Assembly (NCBI RefSeq): GCF_002775205.1
Contig: NC_036443.1
Span: forward strand, 14,147,373 to 14,211,372
DNA: 64,000 nt
Origin: Xiphophorus maculatus
Taxonomy: Eukaryota; Chordata; Actinopteri; Cyprinodontiformes; Poeciliidae
Direction: 5' to 3'
Shown: positions 30,236 through 45,278 of the stretch, in pieces
Position numbering within the stretch: the stretch's first letter is position 1
How the letters are laid out: each line of letters opens with the position of its first letter
Position numbers and translations under genes: made by a program
Notes under the pieces: model-generated
Databases searched by the model: none
What the model saw: the letters and a program-made list of their open reading frames with translations, nothing else
What the model was told of the DNA's origin: nothing

Positions 30236-30629
30236 AGGCAAAAGCTTAATAATAGGTTTGAACTAATTTATGTGCAGTATACCGTCATTATGTGTCTCAC
30301 CTGTTGAGGCCTACACGCTCTATGATGGACAGCTCGCTCCAGCAGGGCACCGGTGGCTCCTCCTGACTGCTTTCTGTCAGAAACATGAACCCAGGTTGAA
30401 CATAAGAGCCAGATCACCCACTGACCCTTTTATTCATCTGCCTTTCAGCTTCTACCTTCCTCACTATCATTGCTGTCAGGCATGGTGGAAAAATTGTGTC
30501 CGTTTGTCTCTGCGTCAGGTGCAAAGCCCTACAGAAACGCAGTTAGAGGTATTAGATATAAACATGTGTGTATAGATATAAATGTGGCAGCTGATGGTAG
30601 ATAACTCGACTCACCTCCATGCTCATCAT
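26188..30629 (-). CDS. IRAG1/IRAG2 (MRVI1/LRMP) family protein, coiled-coil, tail-anchored
   Basis: Family members are ER membrane proteins that associate with inositol trisphosphate receptors. Thirteen exons join in phase to 406 residues: 30615-30629, 30456-30528, 30301-30373, 30174-30201, 29912-30052, 28812-28943, 27914-28076, 27793-27839, 27663-27713, 27458-27591, 27273-27380, 26438-26542 and 26188-26338. The family core is clear: PCWSELSIIERVGLNSVDMT, KDLETAFSQISLAFRCDQYT, then ARNLAEENIHLELSRGRETL and ARVSRAVELMVAHVESLRRR, forming a coiled coil at about residues 60-205. A basic, Ser-rich linker follows (RRRVSASIISSPNL). The last exon encodes one membrane span (WICTNLFVLFCVIVLTCIMW) and about nine residues after it (KIHEGEAEP). 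The short length and tail anchor suit IRAG2/LRMP better than IRAG1, but the paralog call is inference. The small first exon encodes MMSME only. Confidence 0.85.
28240..28775. mobile_element. MITE with TTAA flanks in an irag-family intron
   Basis: The left end reads ttaaaagcggacctattatg; the right end in reverse complement reads ttaaaggggaccaatgatga. Both ends include TTAA, the target of piggyBac and Kolobok elements. The 536-bp element has no coding capacity. This is the fish repeat family whose ends read ggggacctattatg. Confidence 0.7.
29140..29870 (+). mobile_element. Degenerate Tc1/mariner-type element (family 1) in an irag-family intron
   Basis: Sense-oriented remains read ttcaaccccctttaatctga at the left, cagagatacacaactcaggc and catgcactccacaaatctgc in the first half, then jump to aatggagcggtttagaccaa, agcatattcatgagttagaa and ccaactgagaatctgtggca. 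The middle, including the conserved WSDET region, is mostly missing. Reading frames are broken, so the element is dead. It ends about 40 bp before the family exon at 29912. Confidence 0.8.
30207..30234. repeat. Poly-A tract at a splice acceptor of the irag-family gene
   Basis: A run of about 28 A on the plus strand is a poly-T tract on the minus strand. It lies directly upstream of the acceptor of the 28-base exon at 30174-30201 and serves as its polypyrimidine tract. Confidence 0.9.
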
Positions 30630-32427
30630 TGCCGTGTACACAAGAGTAAAAGGTCTGCATCAGCTGATTTCGCGTGTCAGGGTGCGAGGTTTACTGTCAG
30701 ACGTCTGCCCTCGATACATTCCTCACTCTGCATTTCTCCTGCCCTGAGAATAGATAATCCCATTAAGAGATCCACAGTCAAAGCAGAGCAGGATCACTCA
30801 CCCAAGAGGCTCATGGGAAGCTGTGTTTCATACTTGTTGAACACGGCTGTGGTGAAACAACCAGCCCGAGTTGTGCCTAAAGCTATGTGATGGCTACAAA
30901 AAGAGTGCGAACCAGCTTTAGGTGCCAACTTCCTGATTTTAAAACTGAAGTTGGTGCTTTATTCAATTCAATAATACTTTACTAATCCCAAAGGGTTAGT
31001 AAATGTTATTTTAAATCATATTACACAATTCTCTTGTGGAAACTGATGGCTGTGGACAGGCCTGTAGCAGCCTGTATTACAACAAATTTGAAGAAGGCTC
31101 TGACTCCAGACACTGTTATATAACTGTTAAATAAAGAGGTTGTTCATAATTTATCGTTTCACTCTTGAAAAAGCATAGTTAAGAAATGGCCCCTTTTTTT
31201 AAAGAAATGGCGAAGCTCTTCAAATCATAAGGTTTTCTTTAAATAATTCTACAAAATATAAATCTTTGTAGAATTACCTTTTACACTGCAAGATTTGGGT
31301 TAAATGGGTTTGGTTTGCTTCCACGGATTTCTCAGATGTTGGTTCATTCCTCCTGACAGAACTGGGTTAGATGTGAGCCTCCTTGCTCACACACACTTTC
31401 TCAGCTGTCTAAATGTTTATGTGCGTTAAGAGCTGGAGGAAACAAACACACCAATATACTTAAAAGCAATAATTAACTTTCCGAAGGTGTGGGAAATGAC
31501 CATGGTGTAAATAATGGCTTTAGAAACTCCTTTAATTATGAAACTTCTCAACTTAAAGTGCATCACATCCTAACCCACCACTTCTGGGTCCGATTATACA
31601 TCCAAACAAACTGTAACTTCTCTACAAAAGTTACAGTTAATGCTCTACTAAGTACCATCTCTATTAGTTGTGCTTTTTTTAAATTCACTTTCTTCCGTGT
31701 TATGACCGTCAGCCATAGACTGACTTCCATTACTTCCGTAAACAGTGCGCTGCCCTGTGACGTCAACTTTCTTCTGCGCATGCGGGTCGCTTTAAACCGT
31801 TCACACTCAAGTCTGGTTGCAGTTGTATTTAATTAGTACAAAATCTTACTTTAGAAATAAAAGAAAATCTGAATTGAGCACCAAGACCTGTGGTGTGAAC
31901 GAGGTCCGAGTTTCCACTACACCTCTGCACTGTTGAGGTCAAATTTTAGGTTTTCAATGTCAACTTATTTGCTTACAGTTGGGAGATGAGAAAAATGCTT
32001 TGACCAGCAACAGCAGAACGATTCAAACCCACCTGTTTTCAAATGCAGTAAGGTGTTGCTTCCCCGACAGTTTTAGATGAGTCTCCCTGCATGGAAAGCT
32101 TCTGCAGGTCTGCTAATGAACCTTTGTTTGACTCAGGTGTGTTGAACCAGGGAAGGAAAGAAAACATGCAGAAGACTGGCACTGGAGTAATGGACATCGC
32201 TTTGGACATCCCTGCAGTAAGCTATGTGGCGCTACGCTAGGCTACATGCAAAGATACACAAAATTGAATATATCCTTTTGACCGTGTGCACAGAAAGATT
32301 TTACAAGTGGACTTAACATTGAAGCACAAAAGATGGAAATAAAACACAGTGTTAAACTGAAAAGCAACTAAACCCCTAAAATAAATGAATAAATCAAATT
32401 GAGCAACATATTGGAGTTTCTCTGCTT
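30630..32427. other. Spacer between the irag-family 5' end and the rpl10a 3' end
   Basis: No gene seen. Repeats: around 30960-31010 a ctttactaatcccaaagggt motif typical of fish retroelement tails; about 31320-31425 a Tc1-like family 2 fragment (ttcattcctcctgacagaac, cctccttgctcacacacact); 31500-31850 an unclassified segment with ctgcgcatgcg; and 32095-32213 the right half of a hAT-type MITE. An open frame at 31489-31836 has no recognisable features. Confidence 0.5.
32095..32213. repeat. Right half of a hAT-type MITE
   Basis: The text tctgctaatgaacctttgtt, gactcaggtgtgttgaacca and ggacatcgctttggacatcc resembles the right half of the common fish hAT MITE whose complete relative sits at 41969-42183. 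The left half is absent. Confidence 0.5.
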
Positions 32428-32433
32428 TTATTC
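32428..32433 (-). terminator. Polyadenylation signal of rpl10a
   Basis: TTTATT on the plus strand (AATAAA on the minus strand) lies only about 17 bases past the stop codon at 32450-32452, as is usual for very short ribosomal protein 3' UTRs. Confidence 0.75.
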
Positions 32434-32449
32434 ATAGAAAAACGAGCGT

Positions 32450-35489
<3,040 letters not shown>

Positions 35490-35523
35490 TTTAGCGGCTT
35501 GTCCCCGACGTCGCGCTACGCTG

Positions 35524-35533
35524 AAAAAGGAAG
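35524..35533 (-). promoter_or_regulatory. Pyrimidine initiator / 5' TOP motif of rpl10a
   Basis: The minus strand reads cttcctttttcag about 35-45 bases upstream of the ATG. This is the TCT-type initiator typical of ribosomal protein genes; the transcript would begin with a C followed by pyrimidines and be under TOP translational control. The exact start is inferred from the motif. Confidence 0.65.
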
Positions 35534-35589
35534 TGCTGGAGGAAGTTACGCAAAATAAAGACGAGCTACGTCATTCAGAGAGCGCTTTT

Positions 35590-36420
<831 letters not shown>

Positions 36421-36426
36421 ATTTAT
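36421..36426 (-). terminator. Polyadenylation signal of fance
   Basis: TTTATT on the plus strand is AATAAA on the minus strand, about 35 bases beyond the fance stop codon at 36462-36464. Confidence 0.6.
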
Positions 36427-36461
36427 TTTGGTGGTTATTGACAATAAAGTCAAATCTGGAG

Positions 36462-39400
36462 TCATGCGTCTGGGATTCGTTTCAAAGAAGCTTGAAGTGA
36501 TTTCTTCAGGAATGTCTCATTTGAATTCAGGCAGCTCGTCAGAGAATGTTTCTGTGCAGCAGTCACCTGGAAAACATAGATTTACTAATAGTGCATTTCA
36601 AATACCACTTTATCAGTGTGATACGGAACAAGAGGCTTATAGACGTACGTGGCTGCTGTGTTTGGTGAGAACTGTTAACATCATTTTGGCAAATTTCACA
36701 GATGTGGTGAAGTGAGGTCCCTGGCTGATAAGCTCCTCTGTGAGTTGTGTGAAAACTTCTTCATGCAAGAGCAGCTGCAGAACAAACACATTAAAAAAAG
36801 CAAAAAATAAAAAACACATTAACAATAATAATTATCATCAACTGAAAGCAGATGTTTGCAATCACTGTAAAAATACAAACTCTTTCCTCCTACTGTCTAA
36901 TTTTAAATCGGACAATATCCTGTCTTATTTTAGCTTAATTAGAATACAAAAATATTTTTATTGTCGAATAAATACTGAAAGTCTCATTTCTCTATGGACA
37001 ACTATTACTTTCTTCATATTTAGAGGTGTACATACATTTCCTAAGTATTTGGCAGAACACTCAGGAAACCAAACATGTTGGGTCTCTTTCTATAAGTTTC
37101 TCGCAATAGTTTGCTGAAATCTTGGACCATTCCACCGAATAAAACTGAGTCAGGTTTGTTGAACTTGTTGCTCAAATAAACCTTATCAAAAATGAAAGTG
37201 GGAATTTATGATAGCCACCACTCCGAAACATTGAGTTGCTGTCCTTAAGGCATTTTGTAAGTAATTTGTAGGTGTGATGAGGGTCTTCGTCCGTTTTAAA
37301 TTGTGCCCAAGCTTTAACACCCTGACTGATGTTTTGAGGTGTTGCTTCAATATTTTCAGAGATTATTCTTTCCTCATAACGTTATCTATTTTGTGAAATT
37401 TACCAGTCCCTTCAGTGGCAAAACATCCACACACCATGAAGCTGCCACCTCATACTTCACACTTGGGTTGGTGTTCTCACAGTTACAGACTTTTCCCATT
37501 TTGATTACTGTGGCCAACCACTTCAATTTTAGTTTGAGCTGCTTACACTCGCCAATAATTTCTGAGTGTGTATTTTTAGACAGTGTATGTGAATATATGG
37601 TTTCTATTATAAGTCCACCAAGTACCTTGGAGTCAAGCAAGCTGTGGATAATGGAGAGGACTGCTTCACTCCAAGGAATCCTGAATGTCATTCTAAAAAT
37701 AAAAAAAATACATATATGAATAGATATAATGTATTCTACACACTGGATGCTTATTTACTATTTAAAGTAGTTTTTATGTAATTGGTCTCACTGAAGCATC
37801 AGCAGTCTGTAGTGTGAATCCAGGCAGCTTTCTATCAGTCTGTTCAGCAGCTCTGTCTGAGGTGGCCCTGAAAACAACACAAAGTTCAAGCAGGATCCGC
37901 TTATTTTGAGGCCAAACACTGAGTAAAAAGGTTATTGACATGAAAGCTGATACCAGTGGTATCAGCTCAGTTAATGTGTACGCAAACCAGGATGCTGCCT
38001 GAAACACAGTCTACACTCAACCATCTCCAAATGCTACCAGCTGCAGATCAGGTCACTTATTTTGTGCCAGAAAACTTATGGAAAATGTTTGTTGCATCAG
38101 TGCTAATGGTCAACACATCTGCAGCCAAAACACTGGAGCAGATTTTTGTGCTAGCTTTTGCTGCATATCCATGCCAGCTCACTGAAATAAGCAGCACCAC
38201 CAGTATCTCACCTATATTCCTGTCCTCCAGAACTGGTTCGATTACTGAATGGCACATCGGCCGGGGATAGCGGCTGCACAGTGAAGTTACCGCCGTTACC
38301 AAACACCTGGAGGCCGGCTCTGACAGGGACGAGACCTGAAAGATATATATACATATAATAAATACATTTAATTCTGAGTGCTGCAGAAACATATACACAT
38401 CTACCTTGCACATTCAGTGATTTACCTTCTGCAGCAGGATGCTCCTAATGAGGGATGCTGCAGTACTGTAGCTCAGATCAGGAGAGAGGGACAAAATGCT
38501 GTTGCACAGCTTAGGCAGGGTGTGTTCAGGTAAGATGGGAAAGTTCAGTGTCTCACACAACATCTCCACCTAAGAAGAACAAATAATCATCTGAAGGCCC
38601 TTCAGCCTTAAAAAAGTATTTATACGGTTATGAATGTAGCAAGTAAAAAAAAAAAAATTAAATTTATCATTTAGCTATATTACACCTCGCACGTACTTGG
38701 TGCTTTGGCAATGTTATATTGACTCCATTTGTGAACAGAACAACTGAGATGGATAAAATCTGCAGCAATTTATAGAAAAAGTAAAAAATAGATATAAAAA
38801 AATGAAATCTTTCTGGACATACTTGGGTTGGGTTGCATTCGTTTAACACTTTGAACACATCTGTGGCGCTCTGGTCCCACTGAAAACAGAAAATACACTA
38901 AATGCTTACAGCTGCACTAAATTTCACATCAACTCCATGAGGGAGAAAACATTGTTCTTACCTCAGCCTGACCTTCCAGTAACTCTTTCATGTGAAGAAC
39001 AGAGCCCTATGTGAGCAAAAAAAAAAAAAAAGGCAACTGAATTTGATTTGGTCTGGTTTCTTTAAATAGATCGTGATTATTATTTTAAAAATGCAAACTG
39101 AAGAAAAATGTAAAGCCTCCCTCTCCTCACAATGTTTACCCTGATGTGTTCAGGTAGACCATCGTGCGGTCTGTCTGCAGGTGTTTCAGCAGCACTTGCA
39201 GATCCCCCTTGTGTGTCCATCCTCACTTCTTCGTCTTCTGCATCTACTGGCTCATCAACATGCATGTCCATCTTCAACCTTTTACTCTCCTGCACTGCTT
39301 CCTCTCCGTCTGCATCCACGTCCTCATCAACACTGGCCCGTCTTTTCCGCTGTGTCCCATGCTCGAGCAAATCAAGTCTACAATAGGATTCAGATTCCTC

Positions 39401-40970
39401 TTTTTGACTGTTGAAGCATCCAGCCCAACCTCCAGCCTCACTAGAACCTCCCAAATTCTCCGATAGCTGCTTCAGTTTCTGCCTGCAATGTTCAGAGTAC
39501 AGAGGATCCTTGAAGTTCATCTCCAGTTTCCTCTCCAGCTGTCTGCCCAGAGCTCTCACCCAGGGGGTTGGATTGGAGTCCTGAGCAAGACATCTGAGCA
39601 GCAGCAGGACGGTGGGCCCAGGAATAGCAGAGTTCACCAAGTAGAGGAAGATCAGCAGGTTCTGTTTAAACACTGGTGGAAACAGGCAGACGAGTGGTTT
39701 GCTAGAAAAGATTTTAAAAACAGAAATGGAAAATATACATGAATTACTAGAGCAGTGGAGTTTAAGAGATGTTTTAATTACGGTTGCAAAATCTAAGAAA
39801 AACATTTCTTGCACAAGTATTACGATGTTAATTGTGATGAACCCACATGCAACCTTTTCTTTCTGAGTTAGGAGGCAATTAGTTCTCTGTATATTTATAA
39901 TACTTTATTAAAACAAAACAGAATGAAACAAGAATACAAGTTGTGCAAGGATTGCAGCTCTAAATCTCGTTTCAAAACTGCAAACTGTAGGAAAAGGTTA
40001 GTTTTCATTGATTCTTGAATTAAGCACATTGTTCTGTATACAGTGTACTGCAAAAGTATTCATAATCCTTAAAACATTTTCATCTGTCAGAGTACAACCA
40101 CACTTCTGCAGCTTACTTCGGACTTTCAACGAAACTTTTGTTTTTAAAGATTTTTAATCCGGGTATTTTTTTTTTTTTTCCACCTCTAGGATTTTGGTTT
40201 TAGATTTTCCCAAATAAGATGACACCAATAGTAGAATGAAGATCTATTTTTAGGCCTGGTGTTCTTTTTTTGTTTTCCCCCAAACAGTCACGTATTTGAC
40301 GTAGATTCGTATGTATGTATGGGCGTGACTCTGAACGAGTTTTATTTAGCTGGACTAAGGGGAAATGTGGCTCTTTGTAATTTTAAAGATTTAATATCCC
40401 TGATATAGGCCAAAATAAAGCAGAAACATCTTTTACTGCGATTAGAGCTCAAGTCTTTCAAAATATTTCTACCAGCAACTTATAGATTGACTTTTCTTTT
40501 TTTTTTTTTTTTAGACAACTTAGCCCAGACAGGGATCGTCTGAAATTAAGTCTGGCTTCAGCTTCCTCAAAAACCTGTACAAATGTCATGTTGTTTAGCA
40601 ACACCAGCAGGACTGACATGAACGACAAAGCAGACAGTCTGTTAGACGCATGTAGGAAATATTTATTCTTTTTGAGTTTATAGGGAGCAGTGCCGTGTAC
40701 TTACACTGAAAGTGTCAGAGCTTCAGCTGATGAGGCAATTTCGTCTCTGCATAGAGTCAGTATGAAGTTAGTTAGGGTAGACTCTGAGTTAGCCCGCTGC
40801 TGTCTCTGGAAGACAGTCAGCGCGGCTTTGGCCCCGGAAACTCCGGACATCAATGTAGTGAGCAGCAGCCTGGACTGTCCGTCAAACCGGCCCAGCAGCG
40901 TACTGGTGTTCACACCAGTAGTAGCTTGAATAGATAATCCCTGTCCACAGAAACGCTGTCTCCCCGCCAT
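36462..40970 (-). CDS. fance: FANCE, Fanconi anemia complementation group E protein
   Basis: FANCE belongs to the nuclear Fanconi core complex and bridges it to FANCD2 for monoubiquitination during crosslink repair. Ten exons join in phase to 523 residues (human 536): 40705-40970, 39140-39701, 38962-39006, 38823-38879, 38426-38569, 38212-38335, 37792-37867, 37626-37692, 36649-36774 and 36462-36566. The start is the ATG at 40970 (MAGRQRFCGQ). Exon 2 holds a hydrophobic helical part (FKQNLLIFLYLVN) then a polar linker rich in Glu, Asp, Lys and Arg with RKRRASVDEDVDADGEE, matching the basic/acidic linker of human FANCE. The C-terminal helical repeats align well: SILSLSPDLSYSTAASLIRS, SEPASRCLVTAVTSLCSRYP, SVKFAKMMLTVLTKHSSH and NETFLKKSLQASLKRI. 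Its place next to rpl10a is conserved with human. Confidence 0.95.
36850..37500 (-). mobile_element. Degenerate Tc1/mariner-type element (family 2) in a fance intron
   Basis: Antisense transposase text is readable: gtttgctgaaatcttggacc, aactgagtcaggtttgttga, cccaagctttaacaccctga, ttgaggtgttgcttcaatat and ttttgtgaaatttaccagtc. The order matches a second common fish Tc1-like family, different from the family 1 copies elsewhere here. Frames are broken and parts are missing, so it is dead. It lies between fance exons 36649-36774 and 37626-37692; the ends are approximate. Confidence 0.75.
39702..40704. other. fance intron 1
   Basis: About 1 kb of AT-rich intron. Around 40020-40110 the text tgtactgcaaaagtattcat and tctgtcagagtacaaccaca resembles the very end of Tc1-like elements. 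Nothing else seen. Confidence 0.4.
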
Positions 40971-41159
40971 GAGAACTCAACCATTTGTTTACATATTTCA
41001 CTGTATAATTACATAGCGCCATCTACCGTCCTGGAGTAGAATTCTCTTAAAATTTTCCCCTTCATTACGTGGATGGTATTTCAAAGTAAACCATTTACCT
41101 CTAATTATTGGCGACTTAAAAACAACAAGGCACATTTTCAGTGAGACAGGTGAGAATTT

Positions 41160-41165
41160 TTTATT
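41160..41165 (-). terminator. Polyadenylation signal of the makorin gene
   Basis: TTTATT on the plus strand (AATAAA on the minus strand), about 620 bases past the makorin stop. It lies only 190 bases upstream of the fance ATG, so the two genes are packed head to tail. Confidence 0.5.
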
Positions 41166-41785
41166 TTCAGTGCACTTTTTTTTTTAAAAGTAATAAAAGC
41201 CAAACATGTTATGTTCTTGCCAAAAACTAGGAAACAACAAATCTTGAGGTTGGCACCACAATTGAAGATGTATATTGGCACAATTTTTACTTTGACAATT
41301 AAAACCAACCACACAATGTTTTAAAATATCAAGATTGCCTTCAGTGAGTGGAACAAATTTAAATTGTTGGGAGAGGTTAAGGAAAAGAGGCTGAGGTTAG
41401 GGAAGGGGGAGGGCTAAACATGCACATGAATCAAAGCTTTGAGGGTAAAAAAAAAATCCTCAACCCAAAAACCAATGTCTACAAGATCACAAAAAAAAAC
41501 TAAAGACACTTTCAATTATTCTTAGACCCACATCAGACTCTACTGTACATGTGCATACACCAATACAATTATTGCTGATATTTTTCCCCATCATTTGTTT
41601 CAAAATCCTAAATAACTTGGTTTCTGTGATCAAGTCAAGTCACAGATTCACAGCCCTAATTCCCAATCCTGACAGAAGGCTACTCCAAAGCTGGCTTAGT
41701 ACAGACTACGACAGAAGCAGTGGTCAAAGGTGGATTGACTCTGTATTTTAGACTACCAAGAAAAAAAAAAAAAGAAAAAAAATGC

Positions 41786-44700
41786 TTAAAACCCGTAATC
41801 TTCAGTGAGGCAAAAGAGAAGTTCTTCGTCCGCTTCTTCACCACCAAGAAGGCTCATGCTTATGAAAAAACCAAGCAGATCAGTAAAATTGTCATCCTCT
41901 TCCTCTGAGAGGTACTGTGAGGAGGCAAAGAAGGAACATAAATACACCACCATGGAACGCACCTAAAGCAGGGGTGTCAAACTCCAGTCCTCAAGGGCCG
42001 GTGTTCTGCAGTTTTTAGATGTGCCACAGCTTCAAAACACTGGAATGAAATGACTTAATTACCTCCTTGTTGTGTAGATCAGTTCCCCAGAGTCCTGCTA
42101 ATGACCTAATTATTCTATTCAGGTGTGGTGCAGCAGAGGCACATCTAAAAGTGGCCCTCCAGGAATGGAGTTTGATACCTGTGACCTAAAGCATATTAAA
42201 GCATTGTGCGCTTACTGAAAACACTGGACTGTTAGAAGAATCTCCAACATGCCGATAGAGACACTCCTTTTTGAAGGGACAGCATCCATATCGGTCATAG
42301 AAGCAGCATCTCTTCTTACTGGAAAAAAATATGTCAATAACTTCAACACATGTTAATCAGACTGATCAGTTACCGTTTTCATTGACTAAAAAAAAAATTA
42401 ATAAATAAAGCTTAGTTTTTAAGTTTTACTGTCTGTACTTTCAACTCACTACAAATGAAGCCCAGGTATAATACACAGTTACTTTGTGTTTCCAAATGCA
42501 TCTGTATTTAATGGCCACTCAAAGACCATTAACTTTTAGTATGTCTAATAAATGTCCCATTTTCAAACATTTAAAATACAACTATGGTACCTAGTATCCA
42601 TTTTTAAATCCATCTGGAGAAATGCTATCAAGAAGGTAAAAATAAAATAAAAAGTACAATAGGCTCATAAGGGTTTATAGGCAGGAACTAGACAACTATA
42701 AACTTAAATATATTGCAGACACTTAAAGCTGGTCAAAAGGTTACATTGCAGTTGTATAAACTGGTTAATTACTTTGAGTGCAATCAAAACAGCATCTTAC
42801 CCAAATTTTTTCTTGAAAGCACCAATTACAGTTTCCTTCTCTTGACCTTCCACCCAGTATTTATTTGGCACATAAAAAGCAGACCTGACTCGACACTGAG
42901 GACAAGCCCTGCAAATACACAAAGGTCAAAACACTTGTGAATGCAACTTTAACTTGCTGTCATAGCAAAGACCTACCTTACGACATCAAGTCCGATGTCT
43001 TTTGTTTTCCTCCAGGTTGCGATGCAGTCTAAACAAAAGGGATGATTGCAGTTTGGCAAAATCCCAAAGACCCGGTCTCTCTGATTCTCCTTTTCATAGA
43101 CTTTGTCCATACAGATCCCACAGACCACATTTTTGCTCTGCAGGAAAGCCAAAGTTTCTTCACTTTTTTCATTGCAAGCTGCTGCAGCTCCATCTTCACA
43201 TGTTTCGGATTTAGAGGCTCTCTATATGCACAAACAGAAAATAGTCACCACCAATTAAGCCTTTTTTAGATTCGTGGTATAGAGAAGGATCCCCATTTAC
43301 AATTAAGCCATCAAATCCAGTACCAACCTCATATCTTCCCTGCCATGCACTTGCTTCAGCAATTCCTGAACTTGGGGCTGACTCCAAATAATTTTCTGCC
43401 AAGAGAAATTAGGGAACAGTATTAAAATGTTAACTAATAACTCAGTTTCTTGTATTAACCTCCTGTACCTTGTGACAGTTCCTCCAAAACATATTCTGGC
43501 AGATTCCCAGTTTCTTGCTGAAGATTGAAGGGATAAATTGCTGACTGTGATCCACTGCATCTGTGCCTGGATGGGACATTAAAGCGCCAAAGAGATGGTT
43601 CTGACCCTCTTCTTTCAGAGTAGTGGGGCATACCAGAGGGGGAGGCTACAGGCACTGAACCCCTTCTTCCTGGAAACACTGGTCCAACTTGAGGCAGAAG
43701 GACATGAAAGAACCTAGTGGTGGGAAATAAATGAGCTTCATAGTCCTTTAAAAGTTCAGACAAAATAAAAACATACAAATTCTAACTTGTGTGCGAGTGT
43801 GTTGGGTGGGGGTTACCTGCACCGTTCACCATACCAGCAGCCACCTTTCTGAAAGTACCGACATATCTGGGATGCAGGTATAGGGGTGAACTCATGTCTG
43901 TACTTGCACCTTCGGCCAAATCTGCAAGAGCCATTTATGAAGCGCCTGTGCAAAATAACAAAAAATATTAATAAATTATAGAGGCAATTTACAGTTGGAG
44001 GAACTAAGATGTAATGCAACTGTGTGATCAAATAGAAGTGTGAAGCAATAAAAAGAAAACGGTTAATTTGGCATTTATGACCACAAGTTATAAATGCACG
44101 AGTTAGCTACATAAAAATAAAATAGAAAAATAAAGTTGCGACAGCAATGTCCAAATATAATGGTTTAACCGAACTGACTTCATTTCCTAATCTCAAGGCA
44201 AACAGAAACGGCTTTTTCCATTTTCACCTATAGGCAACAAAAACTACTGCAGTAAGACGCAGAAGAGGTTTGGATCTAATGTCCCTTGTGTCCCATTCAT
44301 TGATTCATGATGTGCAGATGTTTTCTCTGAAATCTCCTCAGTTTTATAGATGAATTTCTTACTATGCATTTTATCTGTTATATGCAGTTAATTTATCACA
44401 CTATATGACTGTGGTCACCTCTGTGACATTACCCAGGCTACGTACAAAAACTCAATTTGTAGAACATCTGGTCTCAAACGGGCTGCAGAAACTGAAAGGC
44501 CAGTTGTGCATCTCAGTTTACAGTAATTAGTGCATCCTCACACCAACCAACTTAACGGTCTCTTTCAACATCAATAAATCTCCTTTTTGGGCTTCCTCTG
44601 ACCCTCCTGCCCCGAGGCTAAAACGTTTAGATAGAATCAGGTCTCCTCTTGCCCAAACTCTCAGTCTGGCCTTCATCTCCAAAACATTTAACAGGAGCCG

Positions 44701-45278
44701 TCCTCCTGATGTACGCAGTCTTCACCCCATCAAACTGTGTTTTTAAGGGAAAACGTTGTTCTGCAAATACTTTTAAACACTAAAACATGTTCCCCATCAG
44801 CAGTCATGTAGCGTTTTGATATTCATTTTCGTTCCAGAAAGAAGTCGTTTAGGATTATGTTTTAATTGGCGCGCAGTTTTAAATGAACGTACACACAAAA
44901 AAAAAGATCAATTAACCCAATTAAGTATTTCCCCTGGTATTTGATCTAATTTTAAACCTAAACATTCGACGCTTGCACGGACAGAATATCGGTGTCATGG
45001 AAACAATAACGGCCAGCAAATATAAAATGTTTAAACGGTTTGATATACATTTAAAAAATTGTCTCAATGCAAGGACAAGGTAGCAAGAAACACGCAGAGT
45101 TTAACAATTCAAACAGCTTTAAATGTCACTCAGTTTTGAACTGAATGTCCGGTAAAAGTTGTTACTTACAGCCACTTCTAAAGTGCAAATTAGCCTTTAA
45201 TATTTTTTATTTATTTTTTGTCCATTATGTGATTTCATCTGCTTACCTACAAATGTTTCCACTACGAACCGAGTCCAT
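41786..45278 (-). CDS. mkrn4: Makorin-type RING E3 ubiquitin ligase, probably makorin 4
   Basis: Makorins are RNA-binding E3 ubiquitin ligases. Eight exons join in phase to 352 residues: 45247-45278, 43817-43945, 43469-43713, 43328-43395, 42977-43221, 42801-42908, 42216-42318 and 41786-41914. Domains in order: C3H finger 1 (CRRFINGSCRFGRRCKYRHE, about residues 10-29), C3H finger 2 (CRYFQKGGCWYGERC then H after three residues), a low-complexity middle, a RING finger at about residues 190-250 (CGICMDKVYEKENQ, CNHPFCLDCIATWR, ACPQCR), and a last C3H finger (CCFYDRYGCCPFKKECLYRH). The tail is acidic (YLSEEEDDNFTDLLG). The third C3H finger and the Cys-His motif that sit before the RING in MKRN1-3 are not visible. 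The makorin identity is firm; the number 4 is inferred from the reduced layout and fish setting. Confidence 0.85.
41969..42183. mobile_element. hAT-type MITE with perfect 8-bp target duplication
   Basis: The left end reads caggggtgtcaaactccagt; the right end in reverse complement reads cacaggtatcaaactccatt. The element of about 215 bp is flanked by acctaaag at 41961-41968 and again at 42184-42191. The intact duplication suggests a fairly young insertion. It lies in the last intron of the makorin gene, about 25 bp from the splice donor after the exon at 42216. Confidence 0.85.
43946..45246. other. Intron 1 of the makorin gene
   Basis: About 1.3 kb without recognisable elements. A somewhat GC-richer, pyrimidine-rich patch at 44570-44760 shows no ORF or repeat that I know. 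Confidence 0.4.

Noticed and set aside
39132-39466. Plus-strand frames opposite fance exon 2
   Set aside because: Antisense shadows; the minus strand matches FANCE and the exon phases fit.
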